Source: Anadara kagoshimensis (lineage: Eukaryota > Mollusca > Bivalvia > Arcoida > Arcidae). From it: a DNA stretch of 64,000 nucleotides. This document shows positions 32,828-44,345 of the stretch, one piece after another. The DNA lies in contig CM037866.1 of NCBI GenBank assembly GCA_021292105.1, positions 5,183,502 through 5,247,501 on the forward strand, read 5' to 3'. The notes under the pieces are model-generated. The model was not told the DNA's origin and did no database searches. It saw nothing but the letters and a program-made list of their open reading frames with translations. The translations under genes and the position numbers were made by a program. Position 1 is the stretch's first letter, and every line of letters begins with the position of its first letter.

Positions 32828-34260
32828 TGGAGTGGCGAGGAGTGGAGTAATGGTATTTAAGCTCCAGTCAAGATTCTTTCACTTATATCAAAGCAGTCAG
32901 TTTTAAGACATTGGATAAAACAACTTCAACTTTTTGGCAAATGAACCCACAAACTTTCTTACAATAAGATCTGTCAGAGTTGTGTTTGAGCAAGAGGCAC
33001 TGTGATTTGTTTGCATGTGCTTAAACGTTCTCATACTAGGATCTGCCCAAGTGGGGTTTGGACCTTGGCAGTGAGAGGCAATGTGATCAATAAGTGCGTG
33101 CTTAAACTTTTTCATACCAGGATCTGCCCAAGAGGGGTTTGGACCTCGGCAGTGAGAGGCAATGTGATAGGTCAGCGTGCGCTGAACTTAGTAACTTAGG
33201 ATCTGCCTGAGGGGGGTTTGGACATCGGCAGTGAGAGGGGATGTGATCAATAAGTGTGTGCTTAAACTTTTTCATACCAGGATCTGCCCAATTGGGGTTT
33301 GGACCTCGGCAGTGAGAGGCAATGTGATCAATAAGTGTGTGCTTAAACTTTCTCATACTAGGATCTGCCTGAGGGGGGGTTTGGACCTAGGCAGTGAGAG
33401 ACAATGTGATCAATAAGTGTGTGCTTAAACTTTCTCATACTAGGATCTGCCTGAGGGGGGTTTGGACCTCGGCAGTGAAAGACAATGTGATCAATAAGTG
33501 TGTGCTTAAACTTTCTCATACTAGGATCTGCCTGAGGGGTGTTTGGACCTCGGCAGTGAGAGACAATGTGATCAATAAGTGTGTGCTTAAACTTTCTCAT
33601 ACTAGGATCTGCCTGAGGGGGGTTTGGACCTAGGCAGTGAGAGACAATGTGATCAATAAGTGTGTGCTTAAACTTTCTCATACTAGGATCTGCCTGAGGG
33701 GTGTTTGGACCTAGGCAGTGAGAGACAATGTGATCAATAAGTGTGTGCTTAAACTTTCTCATACTAGGATCTGCCTGAGGGGGGTTTGGACCTCGGCAGT
33801 GAGAGACAATGTGATCAATAAGTGTGTGCTTAAACTTTCTCATACTAGGATCTGCCTGAGGGGGGTTTGGACCTAGGCAGTGAGAGACAATGTGATCAAT
33901 AAGTGTGTGCTTAAACTTTCTCATACTAGGATCTGCCTGAGGGGGGTTTGGACCTCAGCAGTGAGAGACAATGTGATCAATAAGTGTGTGCTTAAACTTT
34001 CTCATACTAGGATCTGCCCAAGTGGGGTTTGGACCTCGGCAGTGAGAGACAATGTGATCAATAAGTGTGTGCTTAAACTTTCTCATACTAGGATCTGCCC
34101 AAGTGGGGTTTGGACCTCGGCAGTGAGAGGTGATGTGATCAATAAGTGTGTGCTTAAACTTTCTCATACTAGGATCTGCCTGAGAGGGGTTTGAAGGTAG
34201 GCTGTGAGTGCTGTGATCCGCAAGTGTGTGCGTTAGACCATTCGGTCACTGAGGCCCTGC
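32828..34260 (-). mobile_element. S2 SINE expanded by an internal 80-bp tandem array
   Basis: Left part: gtggagtaatggtatttaag, ctccagtcaagattctttca and the body; right part: gtgtgtgcgttagaccattc ggtcactgaggcc, the tRNA-like head. Between them about 15 head-to-tail units begin with aggatctgcc (33038, 33119, 33198, 33279, 33360 and on to about 34168). Confidence 0.88.
33038..34245 (-). repeat. 80-81-bp minisatellite, about 15 units
   Basis: Unit contains aggatctgcctgaggggggt, ttggacctcggcagtgagag, acaatgtgatcaataagtgt and gtgcttaaactttctcatac. Middle units are nearly identical; end units diverge. It is open in several frames on both strands (up to 188 codons) purely because the unit is a near multiple of three; I do not call a gene. 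Confidence 0.93.
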
Positions 34261-34424
34261 AAACTAATAAGAAGAACAAAGAAATAAAACAGAAAATATC
34301 ACAATTCAATAGAAAATGGAAAATGAGAATCACATACACCATATATACGCAATGCAAATGGCTGATGATATATGCATTTACACTAATCCCCAACCAGTTA
34401 GAAACGTGTTGCTAAACTTGTACC

Positions 34425-34880
34425 AATATTAACCAATAAACCACAAGGTAACATTTAATGATGCATCACTATAACCAATGACAAGACATAACACATTTGG
34501 CCAATGGAAACCAAAAACAATCTGCCAATGAAAACAGAGATTACATAGTAACATAAACACTAGACAAATAACCAATCGCAAAAGATATTACATATTAAAC
34601 AAGAGTACACCAGACAACTAACCAATGAGAAAAGAGATTACAGTTTAAGCATGAAAACCAGACATCTGACCAATCAGAAAAAAGACTAAACATAGCAAGA
34701 CAATTTGCAAATGAAAAAAGAGATTACAGAAAAACCAAGGTGACAGGACAACTAACCCATCAAAGAAGAGATTACATTTTAAACAAGATACAAAACAATT
34801 TGCCAATGACAAGAGAGATTACATTATAACAACAACTAACCAATGAGAAAACAGATTACAGATTGTTCAAGATAACTAGC
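34425..34880 (+). repeat. Degenerate 36-40-bp tandem repeat
   Basis: aaccaatgagaaaagagatt aca recurs about twelve times with variable spacers. Confidence 0.8.
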
Positions 34881-35299
34881 CAATCACATCAGAGATAACA
34901 AAACAGGTATATAGGTATATACATATATAAATATATACAAGAAAGCAGTGAGTGTCTTCAAGCAGCCAGCTGTATGGATATATATCTCTACATAAAACAA
35001 GGCATGCAATATATAAACGATACGTAAGTTCTATGATGACGGATTTTACAATCTCTAAACAAACCTTATTCATAGGTACTTCTGATAGTGTTTATAATTC
35101 TGCAGGAAAGGATAGTCCTATACAACAGGAGGAAAACATAAAAATATATATATATACAGAAAAATCAAAACAAGAAAGAAGGACAGAAAAAATAAACAAA
35201 AAAGAAAGAATATATAAATAAATAACATAACAAGCAAACAAAAACATTAAAAATTAAAAATTTTTTTTTTTTTTCATGTCAAAACTAAATGCACAGTGA

Positions 35300-35470
35300 A
35301 AACAGTGCTTTCCTTAAGAGCCAGCAAAAGGCAGATTTGACCGCCTAACACTCCAAATTGGCCTGTTAGAATTCATAAAATTGCCTTCAGAAGACCTGAA
35401 AATCTTTTTCGATCCCCTTGACACCAGGCCTGTTGGACAAGTCAATCTGCCTCATGCTACAAATTTTAAG
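35300..35470 (-). repeat. Dispersed repeat, inverted partner at 49290-49440
   Basis: ttccttaagagccagcaaaa ggcagatttgaccgccta is the complement of taggcagtcaaatctgccct ttgttggctcttaagg at 49390-49430. Confidence 0.8.
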
Positions 35471-35726
35471 GAAATCACTATTAAAGTGTAAAATTAATAT
35501 ACTGTAAATTGCTTTTAATTTGCAAGAAATTAATTTTTGCAGCTGCATTACAAATTCAAAGTTTGCACAAAAAAATTATTGCCAAAATATATTGATATAT
35601 AGGTTAACCACCTAAAGCAAGTGACGATGAGGCTCGCCAGTGTACCACCTGATGATACCTCATAAGATTTTTGTGGGATAACTATTTCCATTGTAGATGG
35701 AATCTCTTCGGTTTATGTTTTCCCAT

Positions 35727-35928
35727 AACAAGAGGCCCAAACTTAACATATTGGTGGCTTATGCCCGACACAATTTTTAATCTTTATCCAGCAAGGACCC
35801 CTCACACCAAATTTGGTTTAAATTGGTTCAGTAGTTTCAGAGGGGAAGATCCAAGTTTACCCACGGACGGACGCACAGACACACACTTTGCCATACCATT
35901 AGCTCACCTGCCAAAGCCAGGTGAGCTA
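35727..35928 (-). mobile_element. Short element with the same termini
   Basis: aacaagaggcccaaacttaa to agctcacctgccaaagccag gtgagct, 202 bp, without the minisatellite. The terminal hairpin is perfect over ten bases. Confidence 0.78.
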
Positions 35929-36757
35929 AATATGACATTACTCCTGGAAATTCTGACATGAATGTTTTCCAAAATGTTCCACACAAATGTTAAAGGGATA
36001 TTGACCATTGTGAATTTGCAGATTTGTCTAGCTAAAAACCACAAATTTACATGTATGCATTTGCTCAGGTGAAGGTCATAAATGTATTTGCAGTTACTGA
36101 AGCCTCAACAAAATTTTCTACTCGCAACATAAAAGCAATCTACAGTAGTACCTTTATACATGTGTATAAAATGGAACTCTAGACTAAATTGTGCTTCATT
36201 TTGTGTGTGAAGTGAATAAATAACATACCATGCCAGTCGAAATTGCTGGCATGCAAATTTTCTGGGTTGAGATAAAACTAACTGGTCTCGGACAATCAGA
36301 CCAGTGCTAATTTTGAAGAATGCCATGCCAATTTTTATTTTTTTGTATTTTTTATTATTATTTTTTTTTTTTAATTTCTCAGTTTTGACATGATTATATA
36401 TATAATAATGAACAAAAAACACAATATTCATTACAAGAAATACCATGGTTACTAATTTATTAAAATCCTTAAAAGCAACACAAGCAGTATTCAATCTAGA
36501 ACTCAAGTTCATGGGGGCCAATGTGACCCAAGCCTTGAAAAATTAAGAGCCACATTTTCTAAAAGGACGAAGAGAACAACATTTCTGACATTCAACTGAT
36601 GACATGGGTCAAATGGGCCCAGAGAAAGTATAATTTTGGGCCAATGGTACAAATGACCTCTTCTAGATTGAACACTGTACAATTGATAGACCATTTATAT
36701 GTTTTCCTGTTAATAATATGCCAGGAGGCAGCAGTTTTAATGGATGTCAAAACTTGG

Positions 36758-36835
36758 TTGAGTGAAGTGGAGTGGAGTAATCTTGTTTGACACCCTAGTC
36801 AAAAATCTTTCACTTAAATCAAATCTTGTAAAGTT
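36758..36835 (-). mobile_element. S2 SINE fragment
   Basis: gtggagtggagtaatcttgt and ttgacaccctagtcaaaaat match the distal end of S2. It is cut by the MITE at 36867. Confidence 0.65.
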
Positions 36836-36866
36836 TTCAAAAGTTTTTCAAGCCTTTTTTGAAATG

Positions 36867-37045
36867 CAGTCAAACCTGTCTATAAAGGCCACCCAAGGGA
36901 ACCAGTAAAAGTGGCCATTATGGGCAGGTGGCCTTTATATACAGGTTCAAATAATATGAATAAAGAACAATTGGGATACAATTATACTGGCCTTTATAAG
37001 CAGGTGGCCCTTATATAAAGGTGGCCTTTAAGACAGGTTGGACTG
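36867..37045 (+). mobile_element. CAGTC TIR MITE (mariner-like)
   Basis: cagtcaaacctgtctataaa ggccacc to ggtggcctttaagacaggtt ggactg. TIRs of about 28 bp. Three copies in the window. Confidence 0.85.
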
Positions 37046-37049
37046 TAAT

Positions 37050-37330
37050 CAATTCATGGATGGTGGAGGAAATCAAGAGTGCCCAGAGTAAACCACCATC
37101 CTCAGCAAGTGGACTGACAAACTTTCTCACACTTAATTCTGCCGCGAGTGGGTTTAAACATAAGCAGTGAGAAGAGGTATTTTTGAATGGATGAGTGGAA
37201 TGCCTAAAGAAAATCACAAAACAAACTGACAGACTTTCTGATATTTGACTCTATCGGAGTGGGGATACAAGCCTAGGTCATGAGAGGAGCAGTGATTACT
37301 TAGTGTGCATGCTTTATATCGCATGGGTTC
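37050..37330 (-). mobile_element. S2 SINE, degraded
   Basis: ggtggaggaaatcaagagtg, actgacaaactttctcacac and ttctgatatttgactctatc ggagtgggg. It probably continues the copy cut at 36835 by the MITE at 36867-37045. Confidence 0.6.
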
Positions 37331-38004
37331 CAGTTGAATTAAAGCATTGTAAAATTGTGAAAACTAGGGTGTCTGTACACAATAGAATTTAAAATTGCTA
37401 GCACATTATAATACATGTAATGTCACTATTAACTGGTAAAGATGACTTGCCAAAATGTGTTTAACTACTTCAAATTTAAACGCTCTATCACTCCACAAAT
37501 GTTGCCTCTCGTATGAATATTATAACAGAAAAACAATAAATGGTCTAGCACTATAAATTTACCACACATTCATTAGAAATTCTGCAAATGTTACATGAGA
37601 GTTCAAACATAAATATATGATCTACCCTTTTTTATTGGTGACCCCTCCATGCCCCACTCACCAATACGATGTTGATTTTGTTTTTTCACACCTTCCGGAC
37701 AACTCACTAATATGATGTTGATATAGTTTGCTCAACCCCTGTCCCAATCACCACTGACTTTGTCTTATTATCCCCTGCCTGCCTTAATCATCGTTTGTCT
37801 ACTGAGATTTTGCTTTGTCCCCTACCTGCCTCATTTTCCACTGATCTTGTCTTGTCACAACCCACCTAGCCCCACCCCCACCCCCATCACTCATTTTGCA
37901 CTCATAGTTTTGTCATTTCATCCATTGGACTCATTTTCCTAATTTTTTTTATAAAACCTGCATCAGATAAGAGAGGAGTAATTGTGTGTACACACATTCA
38001 ATAT

Positions 38005-38200
38005 GATTTCACTTATATCAGGGCTATCAATTCTAGAATGGTGAAGTGGATTAATGGCAGTGAAGATAATGAGGCTGTCAGTTCTAGGATAAAGAAAGGC
38101 AACAAAATATTAAAAGAAAACAATCAATCTTTGGCAAGTGAACCAACAAACCTCTTGGAATAAAACCCGTTGCGATGTGATCTGATCGATAAGCTGATAA
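38005..38200 (-). mobile_element. S2 SINE, degraded
   Basis: ttcacttatatcagggctat, cagttctaggataaagaaag, gaaccaacaaacctcttgga. Confidence 0.5.
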
Positions 38201-38277
38201 ATAATAGAAACTACTGTATGCTGTATTTAAACGTTTAAATTTTCAACAAGTTATATAATTTAAACTAGAAAAACTGT

Positions 38278-38535
38278 GAACCACATGCTCACAAAAATAC
38301 CCCCGCTCCCAAAAATCCATCAGATCAAATTTTTAAATAGGAGGTGCACATCTACATTTTATCACAAAGATTGTGTGAAAGTTTCATGAAAATCCATTGA
38401 AGGGTTTAGGAGGAGTTGCGGATAAGAGATAGGTACCCTAAGTTGTAACGGAAGGACAGACGGACACACGGACGGACACCCCTATCACTATATACCCCCA
38501 CTTTTTAAGAGGGGTGGGGGGGGGGGGGTATAAAA
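38278..38535 (+). repeat. Dispersed repeat with acggac tract and poly-G end
   Basis: actgtgaaccacatgctcac, gtgtgaaagtttcatgaaaa and acagacggacacacggacgg are typical of molluscan non-coding repeats; it ends in a G run. Ends not defined. Confidence 0.55.
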
Positions 38536-40446
38536 ATGCAAGAGTGTACACCCATGATTATGATAAGCATTTAATCTAGTATAAATGATGATTGTTTGCA
38601 ATTGACTCTAAAATTACAACTTAAATTGTTCCAGCATTTCTTTCAATTATGTCTAATACTGTAAATGTATTTAATTTCGCGTGTATTTATTTTCGTGTGT
38701 ATTTAATTTCGCGTGTATTTATTTTCGCTGTAAAGGATATTTAGACATATTCAAGTAGTTAAATTTTTGCGTGTTTTAAATATGTTCTGTAACGTAAAAA
38801 GTAAAATATAATTTCCGCTTTGTATTAATTTTCGTGCAAAACAAACGACTGCAAAATAAGAGAAAATTAGTACACCGCGAAAACAAATATGTTAAATTTA
38901 CAGTAGTTTAGTCCGTTCCAGATTATCATGCATTTGTGTCAAAAATGTATAATCTTTTTCAGAATATTTTGTATTTATGTCTAATATAACAGTCTGGGTT
39001 ATTATGTCTTAATTAAAGTCTGTTCTAGAATTTCTTACATTTACGTCAAAATTTATAGTCGGTGTAGCCAGAAAACTGCAATTGGAGGTCGTTAATTAAG
39101 CAAGCAAAACTAAAAGCATGCAGGGCTCTCACTGGGGTGATTTTGGGGCTGATGGGGCTGATATTCTGCCCCATTCACAATTCAAAATCAAGGTTTTTTC
39201 ACTATCACTTTGCCAATTTTCACAATTTTGGAAATTCCTGTTTTAAAAACAGTATTTTGGAGTTTTCTGTAACTTTAAAGGTTTTTTTTTTTTTTTTTTT
39301 TTTTGTTTTCACTATGTTGGTCATTATGATGTTAATTTTCACATTTGCAAGGGCCCCGGCCCTATTAATCACAAAAGGGTGAGGGAGAGCCCTGGCATGG
39401 CTTAATCATGCAATCAGCTGATAGGGGGGATACAAAGCAAATGTATGTACATATTTATACAGCAGGTCATTCAAGATAAAATCAATGGAGGGAAGGAAAA
39501 CAAAACTAATTTCGGCAGGTACATGTGCTCAAATAAACAAATAGCAACACATTCAGATAGACAAAGAACAGACAGCCATGTGCTCAAGTAAACAAATAGC
39601 AACACATTCAGATAGAGATGCACAGACAAATGACAGACAGCCAGACTATACAAGCAGGTATCATAATGGCAAGCTTTAGAATTTCAATTCACAGTGAAAC
39701 TTAAATGACTCAAAAGTAGAAGGATTGGTTGATTGATTAGGTGATTGATTAATTATCTATTGATTGATTGAGTGATTGTATGGAGCATTTTGTCAAAGTC
39801 AACAAATTTTTACAATATAGAGATGCCACTAGCTATAGGTAAAGGTGCAAAATTTTTTACCATTGCCTTTGAACCCCCTACGCCCCACATATTAAAATGA
39901 GCAATAAACTACCATAGTGGTGAAGTAGAAAGGACATTTTGATTTTTGACTTTTAGTTTTCCATGAATTCAAATTTTTGAATTAGAAACAAGAAAACAGA
40001 AAGTTTGGATAAAATAACAACTGTTGAGTTACTGTGAAAAAAGGAAAATTTTGCAGCAGTGTGTTTTGCAATCTAACTTTTTCGCTAAAAATAAAATTGT
40101 GCTGAAATTATATAAGAATGTACTGGTGGAGCAGCAAGCTCTTTAAATTCCATCTTAGTGGGCTAGCACCTAAAAGTTACACTGCCTCAAATACACCAAA
40201 CTACCAGTTGTATCATAGTGGCCCTAGCATAATCTTGGTGGTACTAGCACCAGAATTAGAAGATTAAAATATGTGCATGCAAGCCTAAGGCTCACTAAAG
40301 GTGTCTAATATAGTGGATAGTGAATATTAGGTGATATCTTTGTGATCAGCCCTTACATTCCAGTTTCAAGAATTTCCAAACTTAACCATTTGCAGCTATA
40401 GTGCTGACGCTTAATAGCGCCACTCCAGAACAGGGTTCGAACTTTA

Positions 40447-40481
40447 TTGTGCCCCCTCCCCCCCCCCCCCCCCCCCCCCCC
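40447..40481 (+). repeat. Poly-C run
   Basis: Nearly pure C run of about 35 bases; prone to assembly error. Confidence 0.95.
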
Positions 40482-40984
40482 ACAATAGCCAAATAATGCA
40501 TTACTATTGCATGATAACCTGAATTATAACAACATTATTTTTAGCTGGTTTCTAACAGGCTTTCATAAGTTATATCTATACAGATAGAAAAGATTCTAAC
40601 ACATTACTTAATGCATTGTGAGTGTGTGCATGGTTTGTGCTTTCATAGGATTCACACAGCCAGTTTGAAAAAAATTATTAACTTAGCATGGAATTTTCAA
40701 GCTGTGTCTAAGAGGAACTTTTCCAGGTAAAGTTTACAAATTTTAAGTTGTGTGCTTTTGCGGGATGCACAGTCCAGTAAAACTTATGGCTTTTGCATTG
40801 AATTGTAAAGTTGTGTTGCTTTTGTAGAATTTACACAGCTGGTGATATTTAAAGCCTTTGCAAGGAATTTTGTGTTTTCATGGGATTCACACAGTCTGAC
40901 AAAATTTATGGTCTTTGCAAGGAATTTTCAAGTTGTCCGCTATCACTTGGGATTTTTTTAGTCAATCACAGGCTAAAGCAAATT

Positions 40985-41240
40985 CAGTGGATTAAGGCCC
41001 CCCACCAGTAGCTACTTTTTGTGATTTGCACTTTGTTCAAAGGGCCATAACTCTCCCAGAAAATGAGCAAACCAACTCACCTATCATTGTTGATGTTTGC
41101 AGTAAGTATTGTAAAATAGTACCTTAGTTTTTGGAGAATTACTGTGGATAAGAAGTGTCTGGACAGACAGAAGGATGGAAGTTCAAATTTAATATCTCCC
41201 TTTGTCTTTGGAAAGCATAGAATAATAAACAAGTAATGTC
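40985..41240 (+). repeat. Dispersed repeat, second copy at 49450-49690
   Basis: ggccataactctcccagaaa atgagcaaaccaactca recurs as ggaccataactctcaaagaa aatgagcaaaccaactca. Confidence 0.78.
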
Positions 41241-41758
41241 CTGAATTAAATGTTATATGACTAATTTTAAAGATGGAAGTCATAACAGAACTTAACTCAA
41301 GGGTTTTATTTCTCAGGAATATTAACAGGAATTTCAGTTTTGTAATGAACTGTCCAAAACCTCTAACCTTTATTTTTGGCATGTCCCACATACAATTTTG
41401 AAAGTCCAATAACTGCACTGAAAGGGCAAATGTAATAATAATGGTATCATATTAAACATTATTATCCGAGTAAAAAATAGCAGGTCCATTAGACTTTAAC
41501 TAGCGTTATAGCAAGGGTCTCCATGTAAAATTAATAAGTCCTGGACTTTAGACTCAGGAAGATTTTGAACCCTTTGGTCAACAAGCAGTATGTTATCATA
41601 GAACAAGTGGTATCATCCTGGTAAAAAATGACAGACCCATCAGACTTATACAGTTTAAACATTAAGGGTCTCAAAGTAAAATCAATAGGTCCTGGACCTT
41701 GAACCAAAGGAATTTTGAACCCCTGGAGTTTTTGAGTACTTATCCAGGTATGCCTTAC

Positions 41759-41842
41759 CTGTAATGAATGATGAAGTCTGTGTAGTGTGTGCTGTTGCTG
41801 TAACTCTGCTTCTTTACCCGGGTCTCTGTTGCTGACTTGTTT
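41759..41842 (-). CDS. SIK3: SIK3: short Gln/His-rich exon
   Basis: 84 nt, phase 0 at both ends, acceptor tttgacag and donor ACAG|gtaagg. It encodes KQVSNRDPGKEAELQQQHTL and HRLHHSLQ, matching the part of SIK3 with LEKTQQQHMLYQQEQ. Being symmetrical (28 codons), it could be skipped without a frameshift. Followed in transcript sense by a 15.3-kb intron. Confidence 0.88.
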
Positions 41843-41990
41843 CTGTCAAATAGAAAACATTTCTCACATTAATGACACTGGCTTACAACAGTTGATAATT
41901 ACTAATTCCTGAAGCATTTCTGTCTATTAGACTGTTATATAAAGGTGTTCTTGCTTGTCTCAATTTTAACTTCAGACCAGAGAAAGGAAG

Positions 41991-41994
<4 letters not shown>

Positions 41995-42034
<40 letters not shown>
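41995..42034 (+). repeat. (GT)n microsatellite
   Basis: About 20 GT copies in the intron between two SIK3 exons; open frames across it are shadows. Confidence 0.97.
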
Positions 42035-42036
<2 letters not shown>

Positions 42037-42217
42037 AAGAGTGCAAGACAGAGGCCTGAGAGATGTAAGAGAGGAAGGGAGAGAAAAAGACATGTGTCGA
42101 AAAAGAGAGGTGTGTGTGCATGAGAAGCGAGAAAGAGAGAGAGAGAGAGATGTGAGATATTTGTGTGAGAGAGATGTAAATCTTGCATACTCACTGAAAT
42201 TGTTTGACTATATCAAC

Positions 42218-42220
<3 letters not shown>

Positions 42221-42260
<40 letters not shown>
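42221..42260 (+). repeat. (GA)n microsatellite next to a SIK3 donor
   Basis: Twenty GA copies, read as CT in transcript sense, starting six bases after the exon 42267-42478 donor. Confidence 0.97.
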
Positions 42261-42264
<4 letters not shown>

Positions 42265-42266
42265 AC

Positions 42267-42478
42267 CTGTAAATCTTGACATTCCTGTTGTAATTGTTTT
42301 AGACTAGATTGACTACTATGCCGCGATCCTCCCGATTGCTGTATTGTCTGATTATACAGTTTCTCCAGGTGTGACTGATATTTGTGTAAGTTTGAAAGCC
42401 CATCACTGGCTCGCCTCACGGGGGAAAATCTCTCGTTTGGTAAATGAAGTGAATTGACATCCTTAAAGGAATTTGGAG
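42267..42478 (-). CDS. SIK3: SIK3: exon with PVRRASDG PKA/14-3-3 site and coiled region
   Basis: Acceptor atttttcag, weak donor ACAG|gtaaaa. It encodes PNSFKDVNSLHLPNERFSPV, then RRASDGLSNLHKYQSHLEKL and SSLKQLQQECQDLQ. LHLPxERFSPVRRxSDG is a SIK3 signature; the Ser matches the third PKA/14-3-3 site (Ser626 in mammals). The Gln-rich end is predicted helical. In phase 1, out phase 0. A sense-strand CT microsatellite begins six bases after the exon end. Confidence 0.94.
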
Positions 42479-43119
42479 CTGAAAAATTAAAGTGAAAATT
42501 TGAACATTTACTGGTGCTGGGCCAATACAGCATGCCAAGATAGGATATATTCCTAAATACACTGTTAACAATGTGGTACACAACCAAATTTTGTTCATGT
42601 GAAATCCATGTAAATTTCATGTAAAATTCATGTTAATTTCAAGTGAACAGGAATGAAGCTTAACTATTTTGAGTTAAGGGCCCAGCTCACTTCAGAAAAG
42701 AAGTTGTAATAGTGAAAAATAGCTAAAATGTGTAAACATTAAGGGACCCAGACTGATTTTTAGTAGCCATGGGCTACTGGGCCCCTGCTCGTCTTCATCC
42801 CTGTAGTGTGAAATTCATGTCAATTTCATGTACAATTCCTGTTAAATTCACATAAAGTTCCTGTAAAAATCACATTAAATGTATCAAGATATATCAATTT
42901 ATATAAATTAAAGAAACTCAAATAGAAGTAACATTTGTTTTTAAATCTAATATAAACATCTTTAATAAAACAATTTCATACACAGGATGTCCAAGATACT
43001 CTCTTGACATCAGCCTTGGAGTTCGAAGGCACAATACTGTCTGCTATAAATCGATTGATGGCCTTGTAATAACTGTGAGCAGAAAAGTCAAATCAATAAC
43101 AAAATTCAAAATAACTTAC

Positions 43120-43268
43120 TTATAGTTGTTCTTTCAGCTATATGACTTCCACGTTTTGGCCGTATGGGTTGAAGCGATAGTTTACGTTGTAATTCCTCTG
43201 GTATCTCCGACATCGGATTAGCCAGGGCAAGCGTGTGTCTTTTGGAATGTCCCCTGTTTGCTAAGTAC
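43120..43268 (-). CDS. SIK3: SIK3: YLANR/SKRHTL exon
   Basis: Acceptor gttttcag, donor ATAA|gtaagt. It encodes (R)YLANRGHSKRHTLALANP, then MSEIPEELQRKLSLQPIRP and KRGSHIAERTTI. SKRHTLA-xNP-xEIP-LQR is specific to SIK3 among the SIKs as I recall the vertebrate sequences, and is the main reason for choosing SIK3 over SIK2. In phase 2, out phase 1. Confidence 0.93.
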
Positions 43269-43375
43269 CTGAAAACACAAGGAAATCCCCCATTAGTACC
43301 TTATCTAAAAACACCCTCCCCCACCCATGCCAACATGCACATCCCACTTAACCCCTGCTTTTCAGCACACTTTTT

Positions 43376-43600
43376 GCATTGAGTGGAGTGGAATAACATT
43401 GTTTACCCTGTCATGATTCTTTCATTAATATCAAAGCAGTCAGTTCTAAGATGGTGAAGGAAACCCAAGTACCCCAAAAGACCAGCAAACTAGGAACTGT
43501 CTGAGTAAGATTTGAACCTAATTGGTGAGGGACATTGTTGTTGTCTATAAAATATCAGTTTAGACCACAAAGGCCCTAAAAACATATAGGAGTATTAACT
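43376..43600 (-). mobile_element. S2 SINE in a SIK3 intron
   Basis: gagtggagtggaataacatt, cagttctaagatggtgaagg, and the head ttagaccacaaaggcccta. Confidence 0.7.
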
Positions 43601-43794
43601 CCATAGGTCTTACTGAAAAGCAGCTTTTAGTATCTATGAATCAGCTGACATTGCAATTTAGGACTTTAGGTGCAAAATCAAAAAAAAAAAAAAAAAAAAA
43701 AATTCAAGGAAAAGTCATTAGTTGCCTTGACGCTACTTTGATACCGTGATGGCGGCCAGTGTCGGAACATTATATGCTAGGTCGACTATATGTC

Positions 43795-44000
43795 AATTAA
43801 GCCTGCTCCTGGGATGAACACATCTGAGTGGTATAAGAAACAATTCACTGAAGTGTGTGGTAAGGGAGATAATTCCAGTTTTTATATGGCTTCGCTAGGA
43901 GAAGACAGGTACAATCATTTAACCCTGTTCCTTCAAACAAAGACAACTGTGTGGTATAAGAAACAATCCAATGACGTGTGGTAAGGGAGATAATCCCAGT
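43795..44000 (+). repeat. Intronic direct repeat of about 120 bp
   Basis: tggtataagaaacaattcac and gtgtggtaagggagataatt are repeated once as tggtataagaaacaatccaa and gtgtggtaagggagataatc. Confidence 0.8.
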
Positions 44001-44013
44001 TATATGTAACTAC

Positions 44014-44135
44014 CTTTGTACAGCTTCAGGATCGGGTTCCTGATCAGAGTTATCTTCATTTTCTTCTACTGTTACAGATCCTTGTAATGGCTGTGTTGGT
44101 AATGGTAAACCGTGGCCTGTCGGTGATAACTGGGT
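44014..44135 (-). CDS. SIK3: SIK3: acidic linker exon
   Basis: Acceptor tgttttag, weak donor AAAG|gtagtt. It encodes TQLSPTGHGLPLPTQPLQG, then SVTVEENEDNSDQEPDPEAV and Q. The acidic run followed by EPDPEAVQRYLANR (the last residues from the next exon) matches the corresponding linker of vertebrate SIK3. In phase 0, out phase 2. Confidence 0.92.
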
Positions 44136-44182
44136 CTAAAACACAATTATACATAGATATTAATTATCATACTGTGAAGAGT

Positions 44183-44345
44183 GGAGAGTGGAGTGGAGTA
44201 ATGGAGTTTTTCGCTCCAGTCAAGATTCTTTTATTTATATCAAGACAGTCAGTTCTGGGATGGTGGAGTGGAGTAATGGAATTTTACGCTCCAGTCAAGA
44301 TTCTTTTATTTATATCAAGACAGTCAGTTCTGGGATGGTTTACAG
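44183..44345 (-). mobile_element. S2 SINE end, tandemly duplicated
   Basis: gtggagtaatggagtttttc gctccagtcaagattctttt is repeated 67 bp later with cagttctgggatggt after each. No head. Confidence 0.75.

Larger units (their letters stand above)
26411..41758 (-). other. 15.3-kb SIK3 intron
   Basis: Intron between the symmetrical 84-nt exon and the terminal exon. No additional exon was recognised. It is packed with SINEs, foldback MITEs, the 29963-32285 mobile element, the 32828-34260 SINE-embedded array, a 36-40-bp degenerate tandem array at about 34425-34880, and mononucleotide runs. Confidence 0.75.

Noticed and set aside
33358..33924. 188-codon open frame on the minus strand with repeated MRKFKHTLIDHIVSHC-like units
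   Set aside because: It is the translation of the 80-bp minisatellite in a SINE; equivalent frames exist on the plus strand and no domain or start context is present.
36105..36521. 138-codon minus-strand frame with Lys-rich centre
   Set aside because: Lies in AT-rich intron with poly-T runs; no recognisable domain and no phase match with SIK3 exons.
41883..42307. Overlapping frames of 103 and 120 codons
   Set aside because: Driven by GT and GA microsatellites in a SIK3 intron; no splice or homology support.
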